The position numbers and the translations under genes were made by a program. From positions 54,598 through 118,597 of the forward strand of contig JAJFFY010000081.1 of the NCBI GenBank assembly GCA_021776415.1: a stretch of 64,000 bases of DNA. The letters are read 5' to 3'. Positions 18,499 to 28,171 of this stretch are shown here, one piece after another (within the stretch, counting starts at the first letter, position 1; every line of letters begins with the position of its first letter). Origin of the DNA: Hyphococcus sp. Its GTDB lineage: Bacteria > Pseudomonadota > Alphaproteobacteria > Caulobacterales > Parvularculaceae. The notes under the pieces are model-generated. The model was not told where the DNA came from. It searched no databases and saw only the letters and a program-made list of their open reading frames with translations.

Positions 18499-18933
18499 TC
18501 AGATTATGAGCGCGCTGTAGTTATATGTCATCCGGACGATGCGGTCTTCGGAAAAATATAGCGATACGTTGCCCTCCATGAGATCTCGTTTTTTGTGAAA
18601 AATCCACCTATCTGCTTTGAGGGCGTCTTCTAAATATTCGCATTTCACTTCACCGTGATAAACACGGTTAAAACGTAAATCCGTATCACTCACACGGAAC
18701 CAGGGGTCCACCACATATTTCTTCGCTTCACCATTACAGGCCGACTCCATCGCCTCAGTTTTGCTCATTCCAATTTTGAAACCGAGATATTCTCCTTGGG
18801 TCATTTCGCAGGACTTGCCCAGCGTTCCGCCCTCGCAAGTCATGCTCCTTTCCGGCGCTTCGCCAGTGGCGAGCCAGATTAATCCCGCCGCCGCAATGGT
18901 CACTGTGATCAAGATCAGTAAGTTGCGTAACAT
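18499..18933 (-). CDS. Small membrane-anchored protein of unknown function
   Basis: A 144-residue protein with one N-terminal hydrophobic segment (about 3-23) that is either a signal peptide or an anchor, followed by a periplasmic domain of about 115 residues with four cysteines that could form disulfides (CEGGTLGKSCEM is one pair). A segment GFKIGMSKTEAMESACNG recalls small periplasmic proteins with an SmpA/OmlA-like 'G.S..EA' turn, but the match is too weak to name. The upstream gap of about 260 bases contains a run of ten G (19083-19092) and otherwise no clear signal. Confidence 0.6.
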   Translation of the reverse strand: MLRNLLILITVTIAAAGLIWLATGEAPERSMTCEGGTLGKSCEMTQGEYLGFKIGMSKTEAMESACNGEAKKYVVDPWFRVSDTDLRFNRVYHGEVKCEYLEDALKADRWIFHKKRDLMEGNVSLYFSEDRIVRMTYNYSALII

Positions 18934-19082
18934 TGGTAAGATCTCCCTTTAACAATCGCTTTCACTGTTTATCATTGTCGACGGACAGGTCACAGGTTTA
19001 ATACGATCAGCTTGCCCCGTACTTGGCCGTGATCCAACCCCTTTGATAGCCGTTGTACGATCTCGGCTCGGCTGCATTCTAA

Positions 19083-19092
19083 GGGGGGGGGG
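19083..19092 (+). repeat. Ten-base G homopolymer
   Basis: Ten consecutive G residues lie in the gap between tRNA-Lys and the small membrane protein, about 150 bases before the latter's start on the opposite strand. It is outside any coding frame. The length could vary by slippage, but there is no evidence for phase control. Confidence 0.8.
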
Positions 19093-19190
19093 CAAACCAA
19101 AAATATCTCATCACCATGTAAAAGGTGACAAAGTAGTGATCCGCACCACTTTCGTAATGACGGAAAATCTCTCTAAATCATTGATTTAAG

Positions 19191-19266
19191 TGGTGAGCCC
19201 AGAAGGATTCGAACCTTCGACCTACTGATTAAAAGTCAGTTGCTCTACCAACTGAGCTATGGGCCC
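19191..19266 (-). tRNA. tRNA-Lys (anticodon TTT)
   Basis: On the minus strand the gene starts GGGCCCATAGCTCAG and has an anticodon stem CTGAC/ATCAG-like around TTT. The T-arm is GGTTCGAATCC, and it ends TGGGCTC-A-CCA with CCA encoded. The acceptor pairs with one G-U. It reads AAA and AAG codons. It lies downstream of tgt on the same strand but is probably transcribed separately. Confidence 0.95.
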
Positions 19267-19322
19267 ACGAAGCATGGTGGTATGGCGCTGACGCGCTTTT
19301 CGCGCCCGCTTAACACGACAAC

Positions 19323-19345
19323 GCCGCTTCGACAAACGAAGCGGC
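19323..19345. terminator. Perfect 9-base hairpin between tgt and tRNA-Lys
   Basis: GCCGCTTCG (19323-19331) and CGAAGCGGC (19337-19345) flank a 5-base loop. It lies about 170 bases past the tgt stop. Neither strand shows a clean T-run after it, so it is a stable hairpin that may end or process the queuosine operon transcript rather than a textbook terminator. Confidence 0.4.
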
Positions 19346-19515
19346 GATCCGCTTTTCGAGCGCCGGAACATAGGGGCGAGGTTTGGCCCGGTCAACTGAT
19401 TCTGCCGCGCTGCAGGAGCGTTTTTTAGCCCGTCGAGTGAAAAAGTGGAAACCGGTTTTTCGCACCAATCGGCGCGCTGTACAGAATCTAGAATCTCGGG
19501 CAATTACCCGCGATT

Positions 19516-20643
19516 CTAAACGATCTCCTCGCCCGTTGTGGCTTTGAAATCGGCGATGAACGCGCCAAACCGCCCGGCTGAGATTGCCTCGCGCATCCCC
19601 GCCATAAGGTCCTGATAATATTGCAGATTGTGCCAGCTCAGCAGCATCGGCCCGAGATATTCCCCGGCCCGAAAGAGGTGGTTGAGATAGGCTTTGGAAT
19701 AATCGCGGCTTGGCGGGCAATCGCTTTGCGCGTCCAGGGGCTCGGGATCGTCGGCGTAACGGGCGTTTTTGATGTTGATCGCGCCGGTCTTGGTCCAGGC
19801 CTGGCCGTGGCGACCGGACCTTGTCGGCGCGACGCAGTCAAACATATCGATACCGCGGGCGACCGCGCCGACAAGGTCCGCCGGCTTGCCGACGCCCATC
19901 AGATAGCGCGGCTTTGCCACTGTCATGTGCGGCGTTGTGAATTCGAGCACGCGAAACATCTCCTCGCGCCCCTCGCCGACCGCGAGCCCGCCGACGGAGT
20001 ATCCGGGAAAGTCGATCTCCAGCAGCCGGTCAAGACTGTCGCGGCGCAGGTCTTCAAAATTGGCGCCCTGGACAATGCCGAACAGCGCTTGCCCCGGTTT
20101 TGATTTTTCCTCAAAGGCACGCTTGGATCGCACCGCCCAGCGCGCTGACAGCTCCATCGATTGCCGCGCATCATCATGGGCGATCGGGATCGCCGGGCAT
20201 TCATCGAGCTGCATTTGGATGTCGGAGCCGAGCAGGCACTGAATTTCAATCGAGCGCTCCGGCGTCAGCATATGCCGTGAGCCGTCAATGTGTGACTGAA
20301 ACGATACGCCATCTTCGGTCAGCTTACGGAGCTTCGACAGCGACATGACCTGGAAGCCGCCGGAATCGGTGAGGATCGGATGCGGCCAGTTCATGAATTT
20401 GTGCAGACCGCCAAGCGCGGCGACCCGCTCCGCCGTTGGCCGCAGCATCAGGTGATAAGTGTTGCCAAGCACGATATCGGCGCCGGTTGCGCGAACATGG
20501 CCCGGCAGCATCGCCTTGACCGTGCCGGCAGTACCGACGGGCATGAAAGCGGGCGTCCTGATATCGCCTTTCGGGGTTTTGATGACGCCAGTGCGCGCCT
20601 GCGCATCCGTCGCCCGCAACTCAAAAGAAAAAGCGTCCGTCAA
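19516..20643 (-). CDS. tgt: tRNA-guanine transglycosylase
   Basis: Exchanges guanine-34 of GUN-anticodon tRNAs for the queuine precursor preQ1. The TIM-barrel enzyme is 375 residues long. [10 protein letters not shown] carries the substrate Asp and [14 protein letters not shown] the nucleophile region. The usual zinc site CxCxxC...H is altered: this protein has SDCPPS in that place, keeping one of the three cysteines, and the later His (SWHNLQYYQ). I confirmed this at codon level near 19720. The start is a TTG at 20643 in TTGA overlap with the csaA stop, with GGGAGA upstream; no in-frame ATG lies nearby. It is the last gene of the queuosine operon. Confidence 0.95.
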   Translation of the reverse strand: MTDAFSFELRATDAQARTGVIKTPKGDIRTPAFMPVGTAGTVKAMLPGHVRATGADIVLGNTYHLMLRPTAERVAALGGLHKFMNWPHPILTDSGGFQVMSLSKLRKLTEDGVSFQSHIDGSRHMLTPERSIEIQCLLGSDIQMQLDECPAIPIAHDDARQSMELSARWAVRSKRAFEEKSKPGQALFGIVQGANFEDLRRDSLDRLLEIDFPGYSVGGLAVGEGREEMFRVLEFTTPHMTVAKPRYLMGVGKPADLVGAVARGIDMFDCVAPTRSGRHGQAWTKTGAINIKNARYADDPEPLDAQSDCPPSRDYSKAYLNHLFRAGEYLGPMLLSWHNLQYYQDLMAGMREAISAGRFGAFIADFKATTGEEIV

Positions 20644-20978
20644 TGCATTCTCCCACCATTGGGAACGCCGCGCTCGGGCTGAAGGAGTACTATCTCGCCA
20701 TCGGCGTCAGCAAAGCCAAGCACCAGAACTTCAGACATGAAGTCGGCAATCTGGCGCGGCGGGAAATTCACTACCGCCGCCACCTGGCGCCCGATCAGAT
20801 CGTCTTTGGCATAATGCGCAGTGATTTGCGCCGATGATTTTTTGATGCCGATCTCTGGCCCGAAATCGACCCAGACTTTCCACGCCGGTTTGCGCGCTTT
20901 GGGAAATTCCGCAACGTCGACAACCGTCCCGACCCGGATGTCGACTTTGAGAAAATCATCGAAGGTAATATCGCTCAT
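20640..20978 (-). CDS. csaA: tRNA-binding protein CsaA
   Basis: A 112-residue OB-fold protein of the CsaA/EMAP-II-like tRNA-binding family, which acts as a dimer and has been described as a chaperone that binds tRNA. Family marks are [13 protein letters not shown] at the N-terminus, [11 protein letters not shown] in the middle and [19 protein letters not shown]. It overlaps both neighbours by 4 bases (queA stop and tgt start). Two tRNA-modifying enzymes flank it with full translational coupling, which suggests that it helps present tRNA to them; that is inference. Confidence 0.93.
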   Translation of the reverse strand: MSDITFDDFLKVDIRVGTVVDVAEFPKARKPAWKVWVDFGPEIGIKKSSAQITAHYAKDDLIGRQVAAVVNFPPRQIADFMSEVLVLGFADADGEIVLLQPERGVPNGGRMH

Positions 20979-22027
20979 TCACTTTTCTCCAGCAAGCAGG
21001 CGTCGCCATATGAGTAAAACCTATAAAATTGCTCGCGCGCATGAGCATAAGCCGCTTGCATCCGATCCGTGCCGCTAAAAGCGCAGACCAGCATAAACAA
21101 GGTCGAGCGCGGCAGGTGAAAATTGGTGAGTAGAAGATCGACGGCGCGAAAGCGATAGCCGGGAGTAATAAATATGTCAGTCTCGCCGCGAAACGCCTGA
21201 ACCCGGCCATCCGCATTAGCGGCCGATTCCAACAATCGCAAGGCTGTGGTGCCGACCGCGATGATGCGCCCGCCGGCCGCGCGGGCTGCGTTGATCGCGC
21301 CGGCCTGGTCTTCGGTGATCTCGCCCCATTCGCTATGCATGATGTGCTGGTCGGTATCGTCCACTGACACCGGCAAAAACGTCCCGGCGCCCACATGCAG
21401 CGTGATCGACAGATGCCCGGCGCCGGCGGCTTTGATGCGATCAAGCAGATCGTCGGTAAAGTGCAGCCCCGCGGTCGGCGCCGCGACCGAGCCCTCGTCA
21501 TCGGCGAAGATGGTCTGATAGTTTGCGATATCGGTTTTGTCCGCCGCCCGTCGCCGCGCAATATAAGGCGGCAGCGGCGTCACGCCGGTTTGCGCCAGCG
21601 CTTCGCTAAAGCTCTGCGCACCCGCGTCAAACTGTAGGACTGCCTCGGCGCCGTCGCGAGCGCGCACTGTTGCGGTCAAGCTTTCGCCAAACCGAACCAC
21701 ATCGCCCTCGCGCAGGCGCTTGGCCGGTCGCACAAAAGCGCGCCATGTATCACCCCCAAGGTCCTTATGCAGCGTCGCCTCAATGGCGACCGGCGCCCCG
21801 GCCTCCTCGCGTGAGGCGCGCGCGCCGAACAGCTGAGCGGGAATGACTTTGGTGTCGTTGGTCACCAACAAATCGCCCGGCCGTATCTGTTCCGGCAGGT
21901 CAGTGATCTTGCGATCATGGAATTCATCGCGCGTTATGTGCAGCAGCCGCGAGGCGTCGCGCGGAACCACGGGCTCAAGCGCTATCAGCTCAGGCGGCAG
22001 CTCAAAATCAAAAACATCAACGCGCAT
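20975..22027 (-). CDS. queA: S-adenosylmethionine:tRNA ribosyltransferase-isomerase
   Basis: Adds the cyclopentene ring precursor to preQ1 in tRNA using the ribosyl part of S-adenosylmethionine, giving epoxyqueuosine. The 350 residues match the family end to end: [19 protein letters not shown] at the start, [14 protein letters not shown] in the middle and [16 protein letters not shown] near the end. It lies between cysE (33 bases upstream) and csaA (4-base overlap). It looks intact. Confidence 0.97.
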   Translation of the reverse strand: MRVDVFDFELPPELIALEPVVPRDASRLLHITRDEFHDRKITDLPEQIRPGDLLVTNDTKVIPAQLFGARASREEAGAPVAIEATLHKDLGGDTWRAFVRPAKRLREGDVVRFGESLTATVRARDGAEAVLQFDAGAQSFSEALAQTGVTPLPPYIARRRAADKTDIANYQTIFADDEGSVAAPTAGLHFTDDLLDRIKAAGAGHLSITLHVGAGTFLPVSVDDTDQHIMHSEWGEITEDQAGAINAARAAGGRIIAVGTTALRLLESAANADGRVQAFRGETDIFITPGYRFRAVDLLLTNFHLPRSTLFMLVCAFSGTDRMQAAYAHAREQFYRFYSYGDACLLEKSE

Positions 22028-22060
22028 GCCGCATCCCGTCCCTCGCCTGCGGTCTCGCGG

Positions 22061-22891
22061 CTAAATAGAATAGATATCGCAATTGAAACTTTGGTCCATG
22101 GTCTCCGCTGGCTTGCCGGCGCATTCGCCCACCGGCTTTGCCGGGACGCCGGCGACGGTGCAGTGCGCTCCGACGTTTTTCAGGACGACGCTGCCGGCGG
22201 CGATTTTAGCCCCCTCGCCGACCTCAATATTGCCAAGCACTTTGGCGCCGACGCTGACCAGCGCGCCGCGGCGGATTTTCGGATGGCGATCGCCCTCGGT
22301 TTTGCCAGTACCGCCAAGGGTGACGTTTTGAAGAATAGAGACATCGTCCTCGACCAGCGCAGTCTCGCCGATGACAATGCCGGTGGCGTGATCCATGAAG
22401 ACGCCCTTGCCGATTATAACCGCCGGATGAATATCGACCGCAAAAAGTTCCGATATCCGGCTTTGCAGATAGAGCGCCAGCGCCTGGCGGTCATGGCGCC
22501 AAAGCCAGTTGGCGACGCGATGCGCCTGTAGCGCCAGATAGCCTTTGAAATATAAAAAGGGCTGCATGAATTCGTGACATGCCGGATCGCGTTTGAACAC
22601 AGCGCGCAAATCATGCAGCGCCGCGTCAACAATATACGGCTCGCTCTTATAGGCTTGCGCGCAAACTTCGCGCCACAACATCGCACTCATCTCAGTGTCG
22701 GAAAATTTTTGCGCGAGGCGGTAAGACAGCGCCGCTTCATAACTTTCATGGTTTAAAATCGTCGCATGCAGAAAACTCGCAAGGCTGGGTTCGTGCGCGG
22801 CAACGCTCGCCGCCTCCACGCGCATCCGCGACCAGGTTTGATTGCTGGAAAGCTCGACGACGTTTGATTGGTCCGCTGAAGGATTGCTCAT
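22061..22891 (-). CDS. cysE: Serine O-acetyltransferase
   Basis: Acetylates L-serine to O-acetylserine, the first committed step of cysteine synthesis. It has 276 residues: an N-terminal helical domain (about 15-150), then the left-handed beta-helix of hexapeptide repeats (DIHPAVIIGKGVFMDHATGI, VIGETALVEDDVSILQNVTL and on). The catalytic His sits in the MDHATG segment. It is co-directional with the queuosine genes, 12 bases after the Nudix gene, so it shares their transcript though not their pathway. Confidence 0.96.
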   Translation of the reverse strand: MSNPSADQSNVVELSSNQTWSRMRVEAASVAAHEPSLASFLHATILNHESYEAALSYRLAQKFSDTEMSAMLWREVCAQAYKSEPYIVDAALHDLRAVFKRDPACHEFMQPFLYFKGYLALQAHRVANWLWRHDRQALALYLQSRISELFAVDIHPAVIIGKGVFMDHATGIVIGETALVEDDVSILQNVTLGGTGKTEGDRHPKIRRGALVSVGAKVLGNIEVGEGAKIAAGSVVLKNVGAHCTVAGVPAKPVGECAGKPAETMDQSFNCDIYSI

Positions 22892-22903
22892 GGCCTGATA
22901 GTC

Positions 22904-23506
22904 CTATTTTCCGTTCTCAGCTGCAAGGATATGTCCAGAAATAGGGGCTGGCGCCTCGCCGTGCAAGGCTTTGACGTAAGCACTGAGCGTCATAGCGACC
23001 GTTAAACTGTCAGTAATTTCGCCATTCATTACCAAATCTAATAGCTCGTTAAATCGAACTGTCTTTATGGTTAACGCCTCGGAGCCTTCCGGCGCCGTAT
23101 CTCCGGGCTCCAAATCCCAGGCGAAGAAACATTGCGCGCGCTCGTCGGTCACCGAATTGGATACATCGAATGCGCAAAGCGGCGCCCAGGATTGCGCGCG
23201 AAATCCGGTCTCTTCGGCGAGTTCGCGCTTTGCCGATTCCAGCGGCGCGATGTCCCGTGGGCCGCCGCCTTCGGGCAGCTCCCAACTATAGCGATCTAGG
23301 GGAAACCGGTGCTGGCCAACCAGCGGAACCCTGCCGTCCTGGTCAAAGGCCAGTATGCCGATCGCCAAATTTTTAAATTGCACAACCCCATATTCGCCGT
23401 CCGAGCCATCAGGATGAATGACTTTGTGGTCAACGATCCGGATCCATGGGTTCTCAAACGCCGTATCCGCAGACAGCACTGTCCACGGACCTACGCGTTT
23501 ACTCAC
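22904..23506 (-). CDS. Nudix hydrolase (ADP-sugar diphosphatase-like)
   Basis: A 200-residue protein that probably hydrolyses a nucleoside diphosphate linked to a sugar, as ADP-ribose pyrophosphatases do. The Nudix box ends with an intact RELAEETGF metal-binding core. The earlier part (EGGGPRDIAPLESAK) has Ile where the first box Glu is usually placed, with Asp one residue before it. The flanking strands (VPLVGQHRFPLDRYSWELPE) fit ADP-ribose-type members. It starts with GTG in a 4-base overlap with the cyclophilin stop. Confidence 0.88.
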   Translation of the reverse strand: MSKRVGPWTVLSADTAFENPWIRIVDHKVIHPDGSDGEYGVVQFKNLAIGILAFDQDGRVPLVGQHRFPLDRYSWELPEGGGPRDIAPLESAKRELAEETGFRAQSWAPLCAFDVSNSVTDERAQCFFAWDLEPGDTAPEGSEALTIKTVRFNELLDLVMNGEITDSLTVAMTLSAYVKALHGEAPAPISGHILAAENGK

Positions 23507-24414
23507 TCGCCGACTTCCGTTGAAATTTCCCGCACCGGCATAGGCAAGTCACAAACATTGATGTTGTCCGGGCGAAAATAGAAAAACTCTTCCGGGCGGT
23601 TGCGCCGCGAGGCGACGTAACGCTGAAAAGTTTGCGTATCCGTGCGGAGAATTTCCAGCGCGGCGCGATCAGCCTCGGGGATATCTGAGCCAATCCGCAT
23701 CGACAAAATCGTCTCACCCGGATCATCATCTTCTGATTGTGGCGGGGAGACGCGTCGCAACGCTTGTAAATACTCCATACCCTGCACCACCCGCCCAAAG
23801 ACGCTCAGGTTGCGATCAAGATAGCGTTGTGGATGCAAGGGGATATAAAACTCTGTAGAAGCGGTATCTTTTTCCGTGTCCCGTCCGAATGCAAATGCGC
23901 CGGCACAATGCAAATGCCAGACTGTATTTGTTTTCTCGTCAACGCCAACCGGCAGGCTATCAATCCAGCCAACCTTTGAGGCGTATCCGTCTGCATCATC
24001 CTGAAACGTGATAGAGAGTTGCTCCGAGCGCGGCTGCTCAAACTCCGGCTGCATTTTTTGTTGCGCTTGTTTGATCTTACGTTTGCCGAAAGCATCACCG
24101 CCCTGCGCCACGAAACCATCAATCACCCGATAGAACGAAAGCCCGTCGTAGAAATGCTCGCGCGCCAGCGCTTTGATCTGCGTAACGTGGCCCTGCGCCA
24201 GCGATGTTGACAGAGCGACGACCACCCGCCCGCGTTCGAGTTCGATATAGAGGAGGTTATCCTGATCGAGCTGGAGCCAGTCGGACGCCTCGGTCGCCGC
24301 CAGAATATCCGCCGACGATGTCTGTCCCTCAAGAGCCTCAGCAAAGGCCGGCCCCTGCGCGCCAAGCAGCAAAACCAGCGCGCCAAATATCCGGCTCGTC
24401 ACGAAATTATTCAT
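23503..24414 (-). CDS. Exported cyclophilin-type peptidyl-prolyl isomerase
   Basis: Catalyses cis-trans isomerisation of proline peptide bonds, probably in the periplasm. From ATG 24414 it has 303 residues with a clear signal peptide (MNNFVTSRIFGALVLLLGAQ, then an A-F-A cleavage region). The frame continues upstream into queF, but the ATG at 24414 has GAGGGTGAT before it and gives the natural export signal. Cyclophilin core: FYDGLSFYRVIDGFVAQGGD. The C-terminal 100 residues extend beyond a minimal cyclophilin. It lies 4 bases after queF and overlaps the Nudix start. Confidence 0.9.
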   Translation of the reverse strand: MNNFVTSRIFGALVLLLGAQGPAFAEALEGQTSSADILAATEASDWLQLDQDNLLYIELERGRVVVALSTSLAQGHVTQIKALAREHFYDGLSFYRVIDGFVAQGGDAFGKRKIKQAQQKMQPEFEQPRSEQLSITFQDDADGYASKVGWIDSLPVGVDEKTNTVWHLHCAGAFAFGRDTEKDTASTEFYIPLHPQRYLDRNLSVFGRVVQGMEYLQALRRVSPPQSEDDDPGETILSMRIGSDIPEADRAALEILRTDTQTFQRYVASRRNRPEEFFYFRPDNINVCDLPMPVREISTEVGE

Positions 24415-24418
24415 AATA

Positions 24419-24928
24419 TCACCCTCTGCCACGGTAAGGCGCAACGCCAGGCTCGGGCAGCCACAGGTCCTCTGGCGGCTCGCCGGTCTGATAGAACACG
24501 TCAATCGGAATGCCGCCGCGCGGATACCAGTAACCGGCGATCCGCAGCCAGCGCGGGTCGGCGGCCTCAACAAAGCGTTTTGCGATCATCACCGTGCAGT
24601 CCTCATGATAAGCGCCGTGATTTCGAAACGAGGTCAAAAACAGCTTGAACGATTTCGACTCAATAAGCAGCTTGTTGGGCGCATAGTCGATGACGAGATG
24701 GGCGAAATCCGGTTGTCCGGTGACCGGGCACAGCGTGGTAAATTCCGGCGCGGTGAACCGGGCGACATAGAGCACATCGGTCTGCGGGTTCGGCACCGTC
24801 TCAAGGCGTGCTTTGTCAGGCGCAGCCGGCGTTTCGGTCCGCCGCCCAAGCTGGGTCAGCGCCGCCGGCTTTTGCTTTAAAGATAATTTTCGAGCAGTTT
24901 TAACGGTCGGTTTTGCGCTTTTCGCCAT
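24419..24928 (-). CDS. queF: NADPH-dependent preQ0 reductase
   Basis: Reduces 7-cyano-7-deazaguanine to preQ1, the base that Tgt inserts into tRNA. It has 169 residues, the unimodular YkvM-type length. It shows the catalytic Cys in [16 protein letters not shown] and the QueF motif [20 protein letters not shown]. The first 35 residues are a basic, Lys-rich extension. It is first in a seven-gene minus-strand run that ends with queA, csaA and tgt, so most late queuosine genes share one transcript. Confidence 0.95.
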   Translation of the reverse strand: MAKSAKPTVKTARKLSLKQKPAALTQLGRRTETPAAPDKARLETVPNPQTDVLYVARFTAPEFTTLCPVTGQPDFAHLVIDYAPNKLLIESKSFKLFLTSFRNHGAYHEDCTVMIAKRFVEAADPRWLRIAGYWYPRGGIPIDVFYQTGEPPEDLWLPEPGVAPYRGRG

Positions 24929-25116
24929 TGTATTTCCTAAGCCACGAATCCCAAGGTTCGAGACGTTTTACCGGAGCCGCGCCAAAGGCGCAAAAACGCC
25001 CTCAACCAGGCCTGAAAATCCCATATTCGCGCCAGTCGCCACCCCATAGACAAGGCGGCGGATCATGGCCTATAAGCCGGCTCCGCCAGTCGGGGAAACC
25101 CGAAATGGTGGCGCGC

Positions 25117-25192
<76 letters not shown>

Positions 25193-25216
25193 TTTTTTAT
25201 CTCGCGGCGCCCCTCC

Positions 25217-26752
25217 TCACTCCATCGTCAAAACCGCCGCATAGGCTTCAATCCCGTAAAACAGATTGCCTAGGCGGATATTCTCATCGGCGGCGTGCTG
25301 GTTATTGTCGTAATTGGCAATCGGCAGAATGATGATTGGCGCGTCAGAATTTTCCTCAAACACGTAAAGCGGCAGCGAGCCGCCAAGGCTTGGCGTCAAG
25401 ATGAGGTCATCAGCGGCGCCTCGCAGGGCGTCAATCAACGACGTCACACGTGGATCGCTCATATCGCTTCTAACCGCCCGGTAGCCGCCATTGCGCGTCA
25501 CTTTCGCAATCAACGGATATTTTGCTCGGGTACTCGCATCAGGGGCCTCGCGGACGATGTGGTATCCCTGTCGTTTTATATGCGCTTCGACGAGATCAAG
25601 CATCGCTTGCGGATCATTGCCTTTGACCAGGCGAAGACCAATCGACGCGCTGGCGCTTGGCGGGATGACATTGCGAGATGCGGCGCCCACCTCCGCGCTC
25701 TTAAGACCTTTGAGGTTCAATGCCGGCAGCAATAATCGTTCGCCAAGAGGTGCGTTTTTGGCTTCCGTTGCCGCAAGCCCGAATGTCTCGCGCAATTGGT
25801 CATCGACATCGGGCGCGGCGGCGATGGCGGCGCGCTCCATTTTCGAAACCGGCGCGGCGGATTTGTAAAAATCTTTAACCTGCACCTTGCCATTTTCATC
25901 TTTCATGCTGGCGAGCAGTTGTGAAAGGCGCCAGCCCGGCCCCGGCGCCCAGTTGCCGTAATGGCCGCTATGAAGGCCGCGATTGGCGCCATAAACCGTG
26001 AGCTCAAGCCCGGTGACGCCGCGCACGCCAAACACAAGTTGCGCGCTCCCGCTTTGATGGGTTGGCCCATCACAAAAAAGCCAGAGATCGATATCTGAAA
26101 ACTTGTCAGCGTAAGCCGCCAAAAAATCATCGAGATGGCTGGAGCCCGCTTCCTCTTCTCCATCAAACACCAGCTTTATGTTTGAAGAAAAACCCATCTC
26201 AGCTTCGTCAAGCGCGTCGATAGCGGCGAGAAGCGCCGGGATCGGCGCTTTGTCATCACTCGCCGAGCGCGCATAAAGCCGCCAGTTCTCATCAATCGCA
26301 TCGCCTTTTTCCGGAAAGGGAATAATTTCGCCGCCCTCGGTCATGGCTGCCGAATAAAGCATCGGCTCATAAGGCGGATGGGTCCAATTGGCCGCTTCAA
26401 CCGGCTGTCCGTCATAATGAACGTAAATCACAATGGTACGCGTCGCGCCGGGCGTTTGTCGAAGCCCGTAAATCATCGGCGGCGAGCCCTCGACCTCTAA
26501 AAGCTCCATCGCAAAACCGCGTTCGCTGAACAGGTCCGAGATATAGTCCGCGTTGCGCCTTATATTGGGCGTGTCCATCGCGTCATTGGGTAGCGCGAGC
26601 AGATTGGCGAAGCCGCGCAAAATTTCCGCGCCATGGGCCTCGCGCCAGACTCGCGCCGTTTCGACAGCCGTTTCGCTCGCCGTTTGCGCCGCCAGGGGCT
26701 GAAGCCCTGCGCCCGCAGCGACCGCCGCCAGCCCAAATAGGATATTTTTCAT
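25217..26752 (-). CDS. Exported M20-family metallopeptidase
   Basis: A 511-residue zinc peptidase or amidohydrolase likely to cleave dipeptides or small amides in the periplasm. The signal peptide is MKNILFGLAAVAAGAGLQPL followed by A-A-Q. The start at ATG 26752 is chosen over the longer frame because it opens this signal. Metal motifs: VHYDGQP (His and Asp), FDGEEEAGSSH (catalytic Glu and ligand Glu), and a later His near the C-terminus (NQHAADENIRLGN). A dimerisation domain lies between (about 220-380). It is a single gene. Confidence 0.92.
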   Translation of the reverse strand: MKNILFGLAAVAAGAGLQPLAAQTASETAVETARVWREAHGAEILRGFANLLALPNDAMDTPNIRRNADYISDLFSERGFAMELLEVEGSPPMIYGLRQTPGATRTIVIYVHYDGQPVEAANWTHPPYEPMLYSAAMTEGGEIIPFPEKGDAIDENWRLYARSASDDKAPIPALLAAIDALDEAEMGFSSNIKLVFDGEEEAGSSHLDDFLAAYADKFSDIDLWLFCDGPTHQSGSAQLVFGVRGVTGLELTVYGANRGLHSGHYGNWAPGPGWRLSQLLASMKDENGKVQVKDFYKSAAPVSKMERAAIAAAPDVDDQLRETFGLAATEAKNAPLGERLLLPALNLKGLKSAEVGAASRNVIPPSASASIGLRLVKGNDPQAMLDLVEAHIKRQGYHIVREAPDASTRAKYPLIAKVTRNGGYRAVRSDMSDPRVTSLIDALRGAADDLILTPSLGGSLPLYVFEENSDAPIIILPIANYDNNQHAADENIRLGNLFYGIEAYAAVLTME

Positions 26753-26870
26753 GCCCACCCTTCCAAGATAAAGCTCGGAAGATAAAAACACATCCAGACT
26801 TAAATTACAAAACGTTGGTCAACTTACAATTGCGCTTGCTGTTCAAAAAATGACGAAACACAATCACCAA

Positions 26871-28121
26871 TTACAGCGTATGCTGGAATATGGCCTCAAC
26901 CAGTTCGTCAATTTGATCGTCCGTATGCAGTGGAGACGGGGTTATACGCAGGCGCTCTGTTCCCTTTGGCACTGTCGGATAATTTATTGGTTGCAAATAG
27001 ACGCCGCGCTCACGAAGCAGGTTGTCCGAAATAGATTTGCATCGGCGTGCGTCTCCTATCAGGACGGGAATGATGTGACTATCATTTTCAATAAGCTTTG
27101 CGCCGCCATCGCGCAATAATGATTTCACCTTCGCAACATTGCGTCGTTGCGCCAGACGTTCCACATCCGATTTCTTCAGATGACGCACTGACGCCAATGC
27201 GCCGGCGGCAATCGCGGGCGGTAATGCGGTGGTGAAAATAAACTCCGGCGCAAAACTGCGGATGGCGTCGATGCAAACAGCGTCCCCGGCGATATAGCCG
27301 CCAACAACGCCAAACGCCTTTCCGAGCGTGCCTTGAATGAGGTCAATCCGATTGGCAATGTTCTCACGTTCAGCCACGCCGCCACCCCGGGGACCATACA
27401 TGCCAACCGCATGAACCTCGTCAAGATATGTAAACGCATCATAGCGCTCAGCCAGATCACAAATATCAGCAATCGGCGCGATATCGCCATCCATGGAATA
27501 GACGCTTTCAAACGCAATAATTTTCCGGCGCGCGGGATCTACCGATTGCAGCAATTGTTCGAGATGATCGAGGTCGTTGTGCCGCCAAATTTTCTTCTCC
27601 GCGCCAGAATGACGAATGCCGGCAATCATCGAGGCATGGTTATCTGCATCAGAAAATATTACGCAATCGGAAAATATCCGACCAAGCGTTGAAATTGAGG
27701 CCTCATTGGCAATATAGCCGGATGTAAAAAGCAACGCCGCCTGCTTGCCATGGAGATCTGCAAGTTCCGCCTCAAGCTCGTCATGCAGCTCCGTCGTACC
27801 GGCGATATTTCGGGTGCCGCCGGCGCCGGCGCCATAGGTGTTAATCGCCGAACACATGGCCGATTTGACAAGATCGCTCTGGCCCATGCCCAAATAGTCG
27901 TTGGAGCACCAGACAATGGTTTCATGCGGCGCATCGAATATCGGCGGCAAGTGGTTTGCGGTTTTTGGATAATAGGCCCTGAAATCCGGCGAAAAACCAT
28001 GCGCCGTCACCGCAGGAAACTGCCCCTCAGATCGTTCCATGCGCGCAAAATATCGGTAATCGCCGCGCAGGGTAAGCTCGCGCAGCCGGTCATGAAGAAG
28101 TTGTTCGTATCTATCAAACAT
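26871..28121 (-). CDS. hemA: 5-aminolevulinate synthase
   Basis: Condenses glycine with succinyl-CoA to 5-aminolevulinate using pyridoxal phosphate, the first step of heme synthesis in alphaproteobacteria. It has 416 residues from ATG 28121 ([13 protein letters not shown]). The PLP lysine is in [20 protein letters not shown] and the glycine-rich substrate region in NDYLGMGQ. It follows the outer-membrane barrel gene by about 50 bases on the same strand. That places it at the end of the multiheme cytochrome gene series and suggests a heme supply tied to cytochrome production. Whether it is the cell's only hemA cannot be seen. Confidence 0.95.
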   Translation of the reverse strand: MFDRYEQLLHDRLRELTLRGDYRYFARMERSEGQFPAVTAHGFSPDFRAYYPKTANHLPPIFDAPHETIVWCSNDYLGMGQSDLVKSAMCSAINTYGAGAGGTRNIAGTTELHDELEAELADLHGKQAALLFTSGYIANEASISTLGRIFSDCVIFSDADNHASMIAGIRHSGAEKKIWRHNDLDHLEQLLQSVDPARRKIIAFESVYSMDGDIAPIADICDLAERYDAFTYLDEVHAVGMYGPRGGGVAERENIANRIDLIQGTLGKAFGVVGGYIAGDAVCIDAIRSFAPEFIFTTALPPAIAAGALASVRHLKKSDVERLAQRRNVAKVKSLLRDGGAKLIENDSHIIPVLIGDARRCKSISDNLLRERGVYLQPINYPTVPKGTERLRITPSPLHTDDQIDELVEAIFQHTL

Positions 28122-28171
28122 CACGATCGCCAATCAGCTTCCCGTCGGGGCATGCATCTGAAACCAATTCA

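Noticed and set aside
19083..19092. G-run as a phase-variation switch
   Set aside because: It is not in a coding frame or a recognisable promoter spacer; only slippage potential can be stated.
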